64,000 bases of DNA from Halomonas sp. (GCF_030457605.1 NZ_JAKDUR010000005.1:25661-89660); one strand, 5' to 3'. Positions 52,105-61,965 are shown, counted from the first letter of the stretch. Notes: generated by a model not told the origin, from the sequence alone. Program-made: numbers and translations.

Positions 52105-54306
52105 GTGGCCGAAGCGGCGGCTAATGCACAGTGGCACGAAGACGTCCTGATAGTAGAAGGGCTTCATTGCGGCAGCTGTGCCGCCGCCGTCGAGGCGCAG
52201 CTCAAACGCCAACCTGGCGTGGCGGAGGCGGCGGTCAACTTCGCCGCCGACAGCGCCATGGTGCGCTATGACACCACCCACACCGAGCTCCCCCGGCTGC
52301 AGCACGCCGTAGCCAAACTCGGTTATCGGCTGCTGTCGCCGGGTGAAGCGGGTACCGGCGCTGCGACTACCGAACGCCTGCGCCGCCGCTTGCTGATACG
52401 GCTGGCGGTGGCGCTGGTGTTCGGCATGTGGTGCATGATGCCCGCGTATCTGGTGTATCTTGCGCCGCTGGGTATCGTCGAACAGGGCATCACCTGGCCG
52501 CTGGCACTTGCCAGCGGCTTTTTTGCGTTACCCGTCCTACTGTATTCCGGCAGTCATTTTTACCGCGTGGGACTGCGTACCCTGCGCGTAGGCGCACCGG
52601 GGCTGGATGCACTGATTACCCTGGCCGTATTTGCTGCCACCGGCGTCTCGCTCTGGCGGCTGGCCACCGGCCATGCCGACGTGTATTTCGACGCCGCGGT
52701 GATGCTGATCACCTTTCAACTCATTGCCCGCTTTATCGACGGCCGCGTGCGTCGCCGCGCCGCCGATGTCGTGCGCAGCTACTTAAGCCAGGCGCCGGAA
52801 ACCGCCACCCTGCTACATGAAGACGGCAGCCTCGAACACCTCCCTGCCGCCGACATCCGCATCAACCAGCGTATCCGGCTGGCCGGCAGCGAACCGCTGG
52901 CGCTGGATGCTATCGTGCTCACCGGCAGCGGAGAGGTCGATCAATCTCTGCTGACCGGCGAGCATGCGCCCTGCCAGGTTAACCCCGGTGATACCCTGCG
53001 CGCCGGCTGCCGGCTGCTGGAGGGCGAGCTTGACCTCTGCGTCGTCGCCGCCGTCGGCGAGCGGCGCATCGACGCGCTGGCACGCTCGGTACGCGGGCTG
53101 TTAAGCCGCAAAACCGCACTGCAGCGGCTCACCGATGCGCTGGCCCGGGTACTGCTGCCGGTTATCACCGGCGCAGCGCTTATCGCCGCGCTGCTGACGC
53201 TGGCATTGGGGCTGGGGGTGGAACAGGCGGCCACCCGCGGGCTGGCCGTGCTGATTGTGGCCTGCCCCTGCGCGCTGAGTCTGGCCATTCCACTGGTGGT
53301 AGTCATCGGCCACGCACGCATGGTGGCTGACGGCGTCATTTTCCGTGACCCCGCCGCTCTCGAGACCGCCGCCGAGACCCACGTCGTGGTGTTTGATAAA
53401 ACCGGCACGCTGACCACCGGCACACCCGGCGTGGCCGACGTAATGCCCGCCGATGGCAGCGACAGCGCCGCCCTTTTGCAGCTCGCCACTGATGCGCTGG
53501 CCGACACCGCGCACCCCGTTGCGTACGGGCTGGCCGCCAGAGCCGCGCCCTCTGCCCGTGCAGCGCAGGGCAAGCGCCACACCCATGCCGGGCTTGGCAC
53601 CCGCTGGGAATACGCGGGCCACTGCATACTGGCCGGCCGCGCCAGCTGGCTTGACCAGCAGGGCATTGAGGTGCCGCCATCGGACGATTCACGCATGACC
53701 TTGCACCTGGCGCACAACGGCCGTTATCACGGCTTTATTGCCTTTGAAGAGACCCTGCATCCCGATGCCATCCGCACGGTGCGCACACTTCAGCAGCGCG
53801 GCCATGATGTTTATCTGCTCAGCGGCGATACCCGCCACTCCTGCCTGCGCCAGGCCGGACGGCTGAACATTGCCCCCGAGCACGTGGTGGCCGGCGTAAC
53901 GCCCGAGGCCAAGCAACGGTTTGTCGAGGCGTTGGAAAAGCGCCGTGCCGTGGCCTTTATCGGCGATGGCCTGAACGACGGACTGGCGCTGGCCGGTGCG
54001 CGGCTGGGCATTGCCGTAGGTGAAGCCACTCCCACCGCCCGCGCCGCCGCGGCGGTTTACCTGCCCGACGGCCTGAGCCGCGTGCCCACCACGCTGATGC
54101 TTGCCCGCCGTGCGCGCCGGCTGATGCGCCAGAACCTCGCTTGGGCGGTCGGCTACAATGCGCTGGCCCTGCCTCTGGCGGTGGCGGGTTTTATCCATCC
54201 GGTGATTGCCGCCGTGGCGATGACACTGAGCAGCCTGTGCGTATTACTCAACAGCCTGCGCATGAACGTGCGTCGTGACCTCAGTGCAGAAAGGGTCCAT
54301 GACTAA
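52105..54306 (+). CDS. Copper-translocating P-type ATPase, CcoI/FixI type
   Basis: HMA motif GLHCGSCAA; CPCALS; DKTGTLTTG; GDGLNDGLALA; GTG start. Confidence 0.93.
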   Translation: MAEAAANAQWHEDVLIVEGLHCGSCAAAVEAQLKRQPGVAEAAVNFAADSAMVRYDTTHTELPRLQHAVAKLGYRLLSPGEAGTGAATTERLRRRLLIRLAVALVFGMWCMMPAYLVYLAPLGIVEQGITWPLALASGFFALPVLLYSGSHFYRVGLRTLRVGAPGLDALITLAVFAATGVSLWRLATGHADVYFDAAVMLITFQLIARFIDGRVRRRAADVVRSYLSQAPETATLLHEDGSLEHLPAADIRINQRIRLAGSEPLALDAIVLTGSGEVDQSLLTGEHAPCQVNPGDTLRAGCRLLEGELDLCVVAAVGERRIDALARSVRGLLSRKTALQRLTDALARVLLPVITGAALIAALLTLALGLGVEQAATRGLAVLIVACPCALSLAIPLVVVIGHARMVADGVIFRDPAALETAAETHVVVFDKTGTLTTGTPGVADVMPADGSDSAALLQLATDALADTAHPVAYGLAARAAPSARAAQGKRHTHAGLGTRWEYAGHCILAGRASWLDQQGIEVPPSDDSRMTLHLAHNGRYHGFIAFEETLHPDAIRTVRTLQQRGHDVYLLSGDTRHSCLRQAGRLNIAPEHVVAGVTPEAKQRFVEALEKRRAVAFIGDGLNDGLALAGARLGIAVGEATPTARAAAAVYLPDGLSRVPTTLMLARRARRLMRQNLAWAVGYNALALPLAVAGFIHPVIAAVAMTLSSLCVLLNSLRMNVRRDLSAERVHD

Positions 54307-54318
54307 CATGCAGCGCAT

Positions 54319-54355
54319 AAAAAAACCCGGCCTGCAAAAGCAGGCCGGGTTTTTT
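54319..54355 (+). terminator. Strong rho-independent terminator after the cco operon
   Basis: aaaaaacccggcctgcaaaagcaggccgggtttttt. Confidence 0.93.
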
Positions 54356-54404
54356 GCCGTGTGCCCATCGCTAACGCCTGTTCGCCGCTAGCGCCTGGGC
54401 AGCA

Positions 54405-54539
54405 TTACACCAGCTCGCGGTTCTCCTTGCGAGCCTCACGGCGATCACGGATGACCGCGCGGCAGATCAGGATCAGCACGCCAAGCGTCAGCGCCGGCCA
54501 GATCAATACATAAAATCCCATTAATGCAGTCATGGTCAT
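54405..54539 (-). CDS. 44-aa single-TM protein; putative transporter small subunit
   Basis: MTMTALMGFYVLIWPALTLGVLILICRAVIRDRREARKENRELV, read directly; absent from supplied ORF track; follows the SSS symporter gene. Confidence 0.75.
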   Translation of the reverse strand: MTMTALMGFYVLIWPALTLGVLILICRAVIRDRREARKENRELV

Positions 54540-54575
54540 GTCTCCTTTGCATCCACGTTCGTGGTCTGGTGTGCG

Positions 54576-56309
54576 TTACGACTGGGGCGCGGGCTGACCG
54601 GCAGCATGGTCACCCGGTGCACCGCTCGGCTTACCGCTATCATGACCTTTTTGCGGCGCGTCATCTGCCACCGCGTCGTAGTTGCCCACGCGCTCGCGGA
54701 TGGTATTGAAGTCAAAAGGCGCTTCCTTGCTCATAAGGCTCATGACCACACACACCAGCGTGCTGGTGCCATAGGCCGTCAACGAGGCCAGCAGCACGGT
54801 GTATTCACGCAGGAAGCCGGTGGCAAATACCAGCATGGCAATAAACGCCAGCACGCCCGAGATAGCGCCGGCCGCACGTCCCAGAAAGCCGAAGACCATC
54901 AGGGCGATGATGATACCGCCGCCAATACTTGCCAGCAGCTCGAACATAAGCCCGGTAGCGCCGGCAAGCGGCAGCCACTCAAAGCGGGCCAGGCAAAACA
55001 TGATCATCGCGATCACCACCGACGTGGTAAAAGCTTTGTTGGTGACGCGGCTCCAGAAGCAGCTGGCAATGACCGGGAACACGATTGCCCCCCACAGGGC
55101 ACCAACGAACACCAGCATGACCAGAATATCCAGCGAGAAACTGGCAAAGACGATGCCCACCACGGTGGCAATAATCATGGTCAGGCGTCCGACCAGCAGC
55201 ATGCGCCTGGGATCCGCCTTGCCCTTGGCAATGTTCTTGCCGTAAACATCAGCCATCATGATGGCGGAGAGCGCCGAGAGGTCAGAATCCGCGGTGGACG
55301 ACAGCGAACCGATCACCAGCACAAAGAACAGCGCGATGAAAAACGGCGGCAGGTAGCCGGATACCATCTGCGGGATCAGGTTGTTCATGTCGCCGTCAAG
55401 CGGCTGGATACCCAGCGTCAACGCCATCAGGCCGATCATGCCCAGGCCGATGACAATCGCGCCGTAACCCACGGTCGCGGTCAAAAAAGTCGGCTTGATG
55501 TGGCTTTCATTGACGGCGAACAGGCGCTGGGAAATAGTCTGGTTACCAATGGCATAGGCCAGCACGGCGACGAAGAACGGCGCCCCCTGGTTGAGGATCG
55601 CGTCCATGGAGAAAAAGTTGGCCTGCTCGGCACTGAGGTTATCCAGCCCGGCCACCAGCTCGCTGGGGCCGCCCATGGCGAAAAACACCGCAGGAATGAT
55701 CACCACGGCAATCGCCATCAGCGCCACCAGCTGGGCAAAATCGGTCATTACCGAGGCGCGAAAGCCCGACCACAGGGTATACAGCAGCACGCCAACGCCG
55801 GAAATGATGACCCCGGCCTGGAAGGAAAGCGGCGACAGCACCGAGACTAGCGCGCCCGCAGCGGTAAAATTGACCATCAGGCTGATTACGCTGCCCATCA
55901 CGTTGGATACCGCCAGAATAAGCTGGCTGGACGAGCCGTGGCGAGCGTGAATCAGCTCGCCCAGCGTATGCGCATTGGGCGCCAGCTTACGAAAACGCCG
56001 GCCGAACGGATAAATGAACAAAATCATCAGCGCGCCCCACAGTCCGTAATGGATGGGGCCGGAAACGCCGTAGGTATAGCCCGACGTTGCCGCCGCATAA
56101 AAAGAGGCCGCCCATATCCAGGTGGCGGTCATGCTGGCCGCGCCGATGCCAAAGCCCACGCGGTGATTGGACACCATGAACGCATCGGCATCTTCGTTTT
56201 TCTTGCGGATACCCAGCGTCAGAAGGTACGTGCCGCCGTAAAATGCCAGTAGCAGCAAGACCACGGTCATGGTCGAAAATTGATATAGTGATTCGCTATT
56301 CAAGGGCAA
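54576..56309 (-). CDS. Sodium:solute symporter family transporter
   Basis: SLYQFSTMTVVLLLLAFYGGTYLLTLGIRKKN; multiple TM segments; SSS signatures. Confidence 0.93.
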   Translation of the reverse strand: MPLNSESLYQFSTMTVVLLLLAFYGGTYLLTLGIRKKNEDADAFMVSNHRVGFGIGAASMTATWIWAASFYAAATSGYTYGVSGPIHYGLWGALMILFIYPFGRRFRKLAPNAHTLGELIHARHGSSSQLILAVSNVMGSVISLMVNFTAAGALVSVLSPLSFQAGVIISGVGVLLYTLWSGFRASVMTDFAQLVALMAIAVVIIPAVFFAMGGPSELVAGLDNLSAEQANFFSMDAILNQGAPFFVAVLAYAIGNQTISQRLFAVNESHIKPTFLTATVGYGAIVIGLGMIGLMALTLGIQPLDGDMNNLIPQMVSGYLPPFFIALFFVLVIGSLSSTADSDLSALSAIMMADVYGKNIAKGKADPRRMLLVGRLTMIIATVVGIVFASFSLDILVMLVFVGALWGAIVFPVIASCFWSRVTNKAFTTSVVIAMIMFCLARFEWLPLAGATGLMFELLASIGGGIIIALMVFGFLGRAAGAISGVLAFIAMLVFATGFLREYTVLLASLTAYGTSTLVCVVMSLMSKEAPFDFNTIRERVGNYDAVADDAPQKGHDSGKPSGAPGDHAAGQPAPQS

Positions 56310-56874
56310 TCTCTCGGTTGGTTAAACACACATGCACGCAGGCCAAAGGCGCCCGCGGGCACAACGGAACAGGGTCAAACAGAAAGGGGAAAACGCTGTG
56401 CGCCGGCGTTTAGACGCCCAGGGTGCCGGCACGACGCACACGGCCGTGCCAAATCACCGCAATGGCGGTCTGGCAGATAACTGCAACGTAAAACGCACGG
56501 CGCACAAATCGCGGCCGTTCAGTCGCTACCCGAGACGGGAACAGGGCGGCGGACGGCGCGGCATGCAGCGGCCTGCGTCTGAATAGTGGGATGGCATGGC
56601 TACCCTCTCCTATCAATGACGTGAGCCGATCAAAATCGAAGCGGCCGGTGGCGTTGCTGCGCGTGGGCAGGCCAGCCATGGCGGCGCGTTCCTGGAACTG
56701 GAAGCTCCTGGAACGGGAAAGAGCCCGGCTGTGGGACCACAGGTGCCGGGGCGCCATTACCGTACAGTGATAAGGAAGTAAAGTCCACCCGGCGCCGCGC
56801 CGGGGGTTAGTGCGTCCTCGCTTCGGGAGGCCGGGAAACGGCCGCAGGAGCAGCGGAGGCATGTGGGTAGGGGG

Positions 56875-57993
56875 TTATGCGCGGGTGGGCGCCCAGGCAT
56901 TAAGCAGACGGTCAAGTAACGCCATGACCAGCACCGTCAGGGCCATGGCCACGCACATCGACGAAAAGCGATACAGCGCGCTGTAAATCAGATCCTGGTG
57001 GGGCGATAGCGACTGGCCGAACAGGATGCCAAGCGTGGTCAGCCCGCCAAAACCGATGCCCGACCCGGCGCGCTCCAGAATATGCATCCGCGCAAACAGC
57101 ATCAGCCCCAGCCAGTACAACAGGATCACCAGCACAAAGTGCTGGCTCTGGGTATACAGCAGCAGCTGGGCAAACACCGCCATGTTACAGCCCAGCAACG
57201 TGCCCACGGCGCGCTTGCCCGCCGACAGTCGCGCACCGGGATAGCCCAGCGCAAACAGGATCAACACCGTGGACATCTGTGCCGAAAGCGAGTCACGCAG
57301 GTCAAATATCTGAAATACGGCGAACGACAGCGTGACGGTGACCGCCCCGATCAGGGTCTCATGGCGAATGCGCGAGGGTGTTTTGGTATTTTTGGGTGGC
57401 GGCGTGCGCGGCTCCACGTCGGGAAACACCACGTGCATCAGCCCGGCGATGGCCACCGCCAGCGCGCTTGCCACCACGTTGCTGATGAACAAGTCAGCCA
57501 GGTCCACTTGTGTATAACTGGCAAAATGCAGCAGGATGCTCAGCGTCAGCACGCCGTTGGCGCCAAACAGAAAAAACGGGCCCCGCGCCATCAGCCGGAA
57601 ACGCGTGTAAAACAGGCCGAAAGCAAAACCCAGCATTACCAGCGGCATATGCTGGGTCAGCCCGATTACCAGACTGACCTCGACGCAGTTGACCAGCGCA
57701 TTGCCCAGAAACTGGCGCACCACATGACCGTTGAGCACCGGAATAATGCCCAGCAGAAACATCGGGAACACGGTAAAAAACACCCCGTAGTTCCAGTTCA
57801 TCAGCTGGCTGACCACAAACCCCAGCACTGCCCCGCAGGCCACCCGCAGGCACTGGCGAAAATCATTTTCGCTCATGGCGTGGGGCTTGCCGGTCGTCCC
57901 GGTATTCGTCGCGCTGGTGTCATTAGCGGGCCCGGTGCCATCAGGCCCGTCCCGGGTAGACACGGCGCCGGTAGACGAGCTGCTAGTAGACAT
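56875..57993 (-). CDS. DUF2955/FUSC-like aromatic-acid-exporter-type inner membrane protein
   Basis: FRQCLRVACGAVLGFVVSQLMNWNYGVFFTVFPMFLLG; paired with HlyD gene. Confidence 0.88.
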   Translation of the reverse strand: MSTSSSSTGAVSTRDGPDGTGPANDTSATNTGTTGKPHAMSENDFRQCLRVACGAVLGFVVSQLMNWNYGVFFTVFPMFLLGIIPVLNGHVVRQFLGNALVNCVEVSLVIGLTQHMPLVMLGFAFGLFYTRFRLMARGPFFLFGANGVLTLSILLHFASYTQVDLADLFISNVVASALAVAIAGLMHVVFPDVEPRTPPPKNTKTPSRIRHETLIGAVTVTLSFAVFQIFDLRDSLSAQMSTVLILFALGYPGARLSAGKRAVGTLLGCNMAVFAQLLLYTQSQHFVLVILLYWLGLMLFARMHILERAGSGIGFGGLTTLGILFGQSLSPHQDLIYSALYRFSSMCVAMALTVLVMALLDRLLNAWAPTRA

Positions 57994-59044
57994 GATGCAA
58001 CATGCTCAACAGCGCAACCTGCGCACGGGCCAGCCCATGCGCGACAGGGTTGTCCACCGGCGCCAGCTGCACCGTAGCGCGTGCGCCGGTAGGCGGCAGC
58101 GATTCGGGCGGTTCATCAAGACGCAGGTGCACGCGAATGCGCTGGGCATCGCGCACCCAGCGGTCAGTGGTGGGAATATGCGCCAGGTTGCCATCGGGCA
58201 GCAGCTGGCCATCGCGCACGCCGGCGTCAATCGACGTCACCCGGGCCGGATACTCCTCGCCGGGGAGAGCATCAAACGCAATCCAGGCCCGGTCACCGGC
58301 GCCCACATGGCGCAGGCTTTTCTCACGGAAATCAGCGACGATATCCAGCCGGTCGCCCACGTTGGCCATTACCGGGGCGCCTGAGCTGACGCTATCACCC
58401 ACGTTGAGCTGCAAATTGCTGATATGGCCGCTCTGCTCGGCATGCACGGTGGCACGGCGCAAATCCAGCCTGGCGGCCGCCAGCGCATTACGCGCCTGAC
58501 GCAGCTGCAGGTTATCCTTGCCCGCTTTCCCGCGCTGTACCTGCAGCGCATTCACCTTGGCCTCGGCCGCTTTCACTGCGGCTTTGCCGGCGTCGGCATC
58601 AGCGTTGATCGACTCAAACCGCTGGCGTGAAACGCTGCCACGCTCAAGCAGCGACTGCATGCGGTTGCGCTCCCGGGACAATTCTGCGGTTAAGGCCCGC
58701 TGACGCGAAAGCGTCGCCTGCGCTTCAGCAAGCGAGGCGTCCAGCCCGGCGTTATCCCGCCGCGCCTGATCCAGCGCCAGCTGCGCCTTTTCCACAGCCA
58801 GCTCAAACGGCTCCGGGTCGATACGGAACAACACCTCGCCCCGGCGCACCCGGGCGTTATTACTGATCGGCACCGCCACGACCTGGCCGCTGACCTGCGG
58901 CGCGACTCGCACCACCTGGCGCAGCGCGCGCGACTGGGGCGTAGCGGGCATATACGTATCGGCAAACACAAAGTACACAAATATCACGACGAACAGCACA
59001 ATCGCCGCGCGTACCCAGCGGGCAAAACGCTGCTCTGGGGTCAT
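57983..59044 (-). CDS. HlyD-family periplasmic adaptor/secretion protein
   Basis: RVAPQVSGQVVAVPISNNARVRRGEVLFRIDPEPF. Confidence 0.95.
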   Translation of the reverse strand: MTPEQRFARWVRAAIVLFVVIFVYFVFADTYMPATPQSRALRQVVRVAPQVSGQVVAVPISNNARVRRGEVLFRIDPEPFELAVEKAQLALDQARRDNAGLDASLAEAQATLSRQRALTAELSRERNRMQSLLERGSVSRQRFESINADADAGKAAVKAAEAKVNALQVQRGKAGKDNLQLRQARNALAAARLDLRRATVHAEQSGHISNLQLNVGDSVSSGAPVMANVGDRLDIVADFREKSLRHVGAGDRAWIAFDALPGEEYPARVTSIDAGVRDGQLLPDGNLAHIPTTDRWVRDAQRIRVHLRLDEPPESLPPTGARATVQLAPVDNPVAHGLARAQVALLSMLHHVY

Positions 59045-59170
59045 GGCTTTCTCTCTGGCGGGGCGTGGGGAAAACAAAAACGGCGAACCAGGACGATTCG
59101 CCGGGGTAACGGTCAGGCCGCTACCAAACTGCACAACAGAATGAGCTACAGCACGGCAGACTGAATCACT

Positions 59171-59206
59171 CTTAGCCCGCTAAACATAGCATGATTTAGC
59201 AGGCTA
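59171..59206 (-). promoter_or_regulatory. Putative operator: 13-bp inverted repeat upstream of the HlyD/DUF2955 operon
   Basis: TTAGCCCGCTAAA-N10-TTTAGCAGGCTAA (one mismatch). Confidence 0.5.
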
Positions 59207-59300
59207 ACAAAATATTGGCCGGATCAGTTTGCCAGGGCAGGTGGCCAAAACAGGTTGCCGGGACGGCTTGTGAGGGCAGCTAAATTGGGGCAATACACCG

Positions 59301-59642
59301 TCAGGCCTTTTTGACGAACTCGGATTTCAGCTTCATCGCACCAATCCCGTCGATCTTGCAGTCGATGTTGTGATCCCCTTCCACCAGGCGGATATTTTTC
59401 ACCTTGGTGCCGACCTTGACGACCGACGACGCCCCTTTGATCTTCAGATCCCTGGTGACCGTGACGGTATCGCCGTCCTGCAGCATGCTGCCATACGCAT
59501 CGCTGACCAGCGGCACATCGCTTTCTTCCTCAACCGCACCGTCAACCACCCACTCATGGGCACACTCGGGACAAATCAACATATCCTGGTCCTGGTAGGT
59601 GTATTCCGACTCGCACTGCGGGCAGGGTGGTAACTGACTCAT
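59301..59642 (-). CDS. Zinc-ribbon PhnA/YjdM family protein
   Basis: [43 protein letters not shown]. Confidence 0.95.
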   Translation of the reverse strand: MSQLPPCPQCESEYTYQDQDMLICPECAHEWVVDGAVEEESDVPLVSDAYGSMLQDGDTVTVTRDLKIKGASSVVKVGTKVKNIRLVEGDHNIDCKIDGIGAMKLKSEFVKKA

Positions 59643-59789
59643 GGGAATGTCCTTGTGAAAATGGGCGCTCACGCGCCCGAAGCCGTATTTCTCGCTCCCA
59701 GTCTAGCAAAAACCCACCCTTGCAGGGCCCGGCCGGAAACCAGCAGACTATGCTTCGCTTACTATTCGCCACTGTTGACAGGAGAGCCC

Positions 59790-60692
59790 ATGCCCACAAT
59801 GCCTTATATCCGGCTTGCCGCCACCGACCACGAACCCGCCGTCGAGCTACCCGCCATCGGCCAGGGCACCTGGTTCATGGGAGAAAATCTCGCACCGCGC
59901 CAGCAGGAAGTGCACGCCCTGCAGCACGGTCTCGACCAGGGGCTGAAACTGATTGATACCGCCGAGATGTACGGCAACGGCGACGCCGAAGAAGTGGTCG
60001 GCGAAGCGCTGGCCGACCGGCGCGACCAGGCGTTTCTGGTGTCCAAGGCGCTTCCCTGGAACGCCGGGCGCGACAGCGCCATTGCCGCCTGTGAAGCGAG
60101 CCTCAAGCGTCTGGGTACCGACTACCTCGACCTCTACCTGTTGCACTGGCCGGGCGGCATTCCGCTGGATGAAACCCTCGAAGCGTTCGAGCGCCTGCAA
60201 TCGGACGGCAAGATCCGCCGCTTTGGCGTTTCCAACTTTGACACCGACGAGCTCAACACCCTCTACCATCTCAAGGGCGGTGACGCCTGCGCGGTCAACC
60301 AGGTGCTGTACCACCTCGGCTCCCGGGGCATCGAACACTCGCTACTGCCGTGGATGCGCGAACGCCAAATGCCGGTCATGGGTTACTGCCCGCTGGCTCA
60401 GGGCGGCTCCTTGCGTCGCAAATTGCTGGATAACCCTGAAGTGGAAAGCATCGCCGCTGACTTGAACATTACGCCTCAGCAGCTGCTGCTGGCCTGGGCC
60501 ATTCGCCCGCATGACTTCGAGCAGGGCAACACAGCCCTGCGCGACGTCATCGCCATTCCCAAGGCGGCGCAGGCCAGCCACGTCGAGCAGAACGCTGCTG
60601 CGCTTAACGTTACGCTCAATGACGACATCTGCCAGCGGCTGGATGCGGCGTTTCCGCCGCCCAAGCGCAAGGAACCGCTGGATATTGTCTGA
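59790..60692 (+). CDS. Aldo/keto reductase
   Basis: GLKLIDTAEMYGNGDAEEVVGEAL; LHWPGGIPLDETLEAFERLQSDGKIRRFGVSNF. Confidence 0.95.
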   Translation: MPTMPYIRLAATDHEPAVELPAIGQGTWFMGENLAPRQQEVHALQHGLDQGLKLIDTAEMYGNGDAEEVVGEALADRRDQAFLVSKALPWNAGRDSAIAACEASLKRLGTDYLDLYLLHWPGGIPLDETLEAFERLQSDGKIRRFGVSNFDTDELNTLYHLKGGDACAVNQVLYHLGSRGIEHSLLPWMRERQMPVMGYCPLAQGGSLRRKLLDNPEVESIAADLNITPQQLLLAWAIRPHDFEQGNTALRDVIAIPKAAQASHVEQNAAALNVTLNDDICQRLDAAFPPPKRKEPLDIV

Positions 60693-60870
60693 AGAAACTG
60701 CCGGCCATCACCGGCCAGGCACACGGCGGCAGAAGCCGCCGTGTCATCCGCTTCCGACACCAGGCGTAACACTTTGCAACCAAACGCCCCATTTTGTCAC
60801 CGCTCTTGCCGGTACGCCGGCGTCGCGTAAACTTGGCGGGCCACCTTCTTATTGTGCCCGTTGAACGCCC

Positions 60871-61245
60871 ATGCAAACCTACAGCCCCCCGCTTTCGCTT
60901 TACGACGTGGTATACGTCATTGTGCCCCGCCTGCACCGCGCGCAAAAGCTGGTCAACCGGACGCTGGACACCCTGATTAACGGTGCCATTTCCGGTGAGG
61001 ACCTGGCCAAACGGCTGGAACAGCGCCGCCAGTTCACCATGGAGCTGCAGGCCATCCATACCAACCTTGAGCATCTGCTGGAACGTTACCGCCGCGAGGT
61101 ACAGGACCTGCTGAGAAGCCAGGGTAGCCAGGGCAACCGCGACGTGACTCCGGACGCGATGGAAGTTGATGCCGTCGAGCGCGCCAAGGAAATCTACCGC
61201 AAGGTAGTGGCGTTTCAGACCGGCCGGCGAGACGTACCCTTTTAA
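60871..61245 (+). CDS. Hypothetical coiled-coil-type protein
   Basis: MQTYSPPLSLYDVVYVIVPRLHRAQKLVNRTLDTL...; good coding character but no family recognised. Confidence 0.65.
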   Translation: MQTYSPPLSLYDVVYVIVPRLHRAQKLVNRTLDTLINGAISGEDLAKRLEQRRQFTMELQAIHTNLEHLLERYRREVQDLLRSQGSQGNRDVTPDAMEVDAVERAKEIYRKVVAFQTGRRDVPF

Positions 61246-61390
61246 CCCTGCCCACGTCCGCTTGATACCAGCACTTCTACACCACTCCCTTCAGGCGACT
61301 CTTCCCGTGCGGTCTTCGCCGTTTTGCCCCAGGTTTGCACATTGTCGTGTTGATCTTTCCCGGGACGGCGAGCAGAATGGAAGATATTAA

Positions 61391-61434
61391 AGAACGGTGT
61401 TCTAAAACTTCCGGTTAAAAGATAACGCACCGTT
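61391..61434 (+). promoter_or_regulatory. Inverted-repeat element upstream of the OMP gene
   Basis: agaacggtgttct palindrome plus aacggtg(61393-61399)/caccgtt(61428-61434). Confidence 0.4.
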
Positions 61435-61461
61435 TCTGCCACGTTCTGTAAGGAGGACGCC

Positions 61462-61965
61462 ATGAAAACCCTGACACTTGCTACCCTGACCGCTGCCGTA
61501 TTTGCTGCTGGCATCACCACCACGGCTCAGGCCCAGCAACCCATGCAGGCCACGCCTTATATCGGTGCGGACGCCATGTTCTGGGAACTCGACCCGGATC
61601 ACGGCAGCAGCCGTGACAGCGTCGGCCTGCGCGTTAACGGCGGCATGCAGTTCAACGATTACTTTGCCCTTGAAGGCCAGCTGGGCACCGGCGGCTCCGA
61701 CGGTCCGGCCGAGCTGGACTATCTGGCGGGTATTTACGCCAAAGGCATATTGCCGATCACCCAGCAGGCACGCCTGTACGGCCTTGCCGGCGGCACCAAG
61801 GTCAAGGCCGAGCACGTCAGCAGCGAGTCGGACTTTTCCTACGGCGCCGGTGCCGAGTTTGATATCGCCCCCAACCTGGCGCTGAACGCCGACTACATGC
61901 GCTACCTGGACAAGTCCGAGTACAACTTTGATGCGGCAAGCGTGGGCCTGAACTACCGCTTCTAA
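61462..61965 (+). CDS. Outer-membrane beta-barrel protein
   Basis: Signal peptide MKTLTLATLTAAVFAAGITTTAQAQ; terminal ASVGLNYRF. Confidence 0.85.
   Translation: MKTLTLATLTAAVFAAGITTTAQAQQPMQATPYIGADAMFWELDPDHGSSRDSVGLRVNGGMQFNDYFALEGQLGTGGSDGPAELDYLAGIYAKGILPITQQARLYGLAGGTKVKAEHVSSESDFSYGAGAEFDIAPNLALNADYMRYLDKSEYNFDAASVGLNYRF

Noticed and set aside
54561-55850. 429-aa plus-strand ORF opposite the SSS symporter
   Set aside because: Composition (H/Q/D/R-rich, no domain) typical of antisense to hydrophobic proteins.
57082-58077. 331-aa plus-strand ORF opposite DUF2955
   Set aside because: His/Gln-rich antisense translation of a membrane protein gene.
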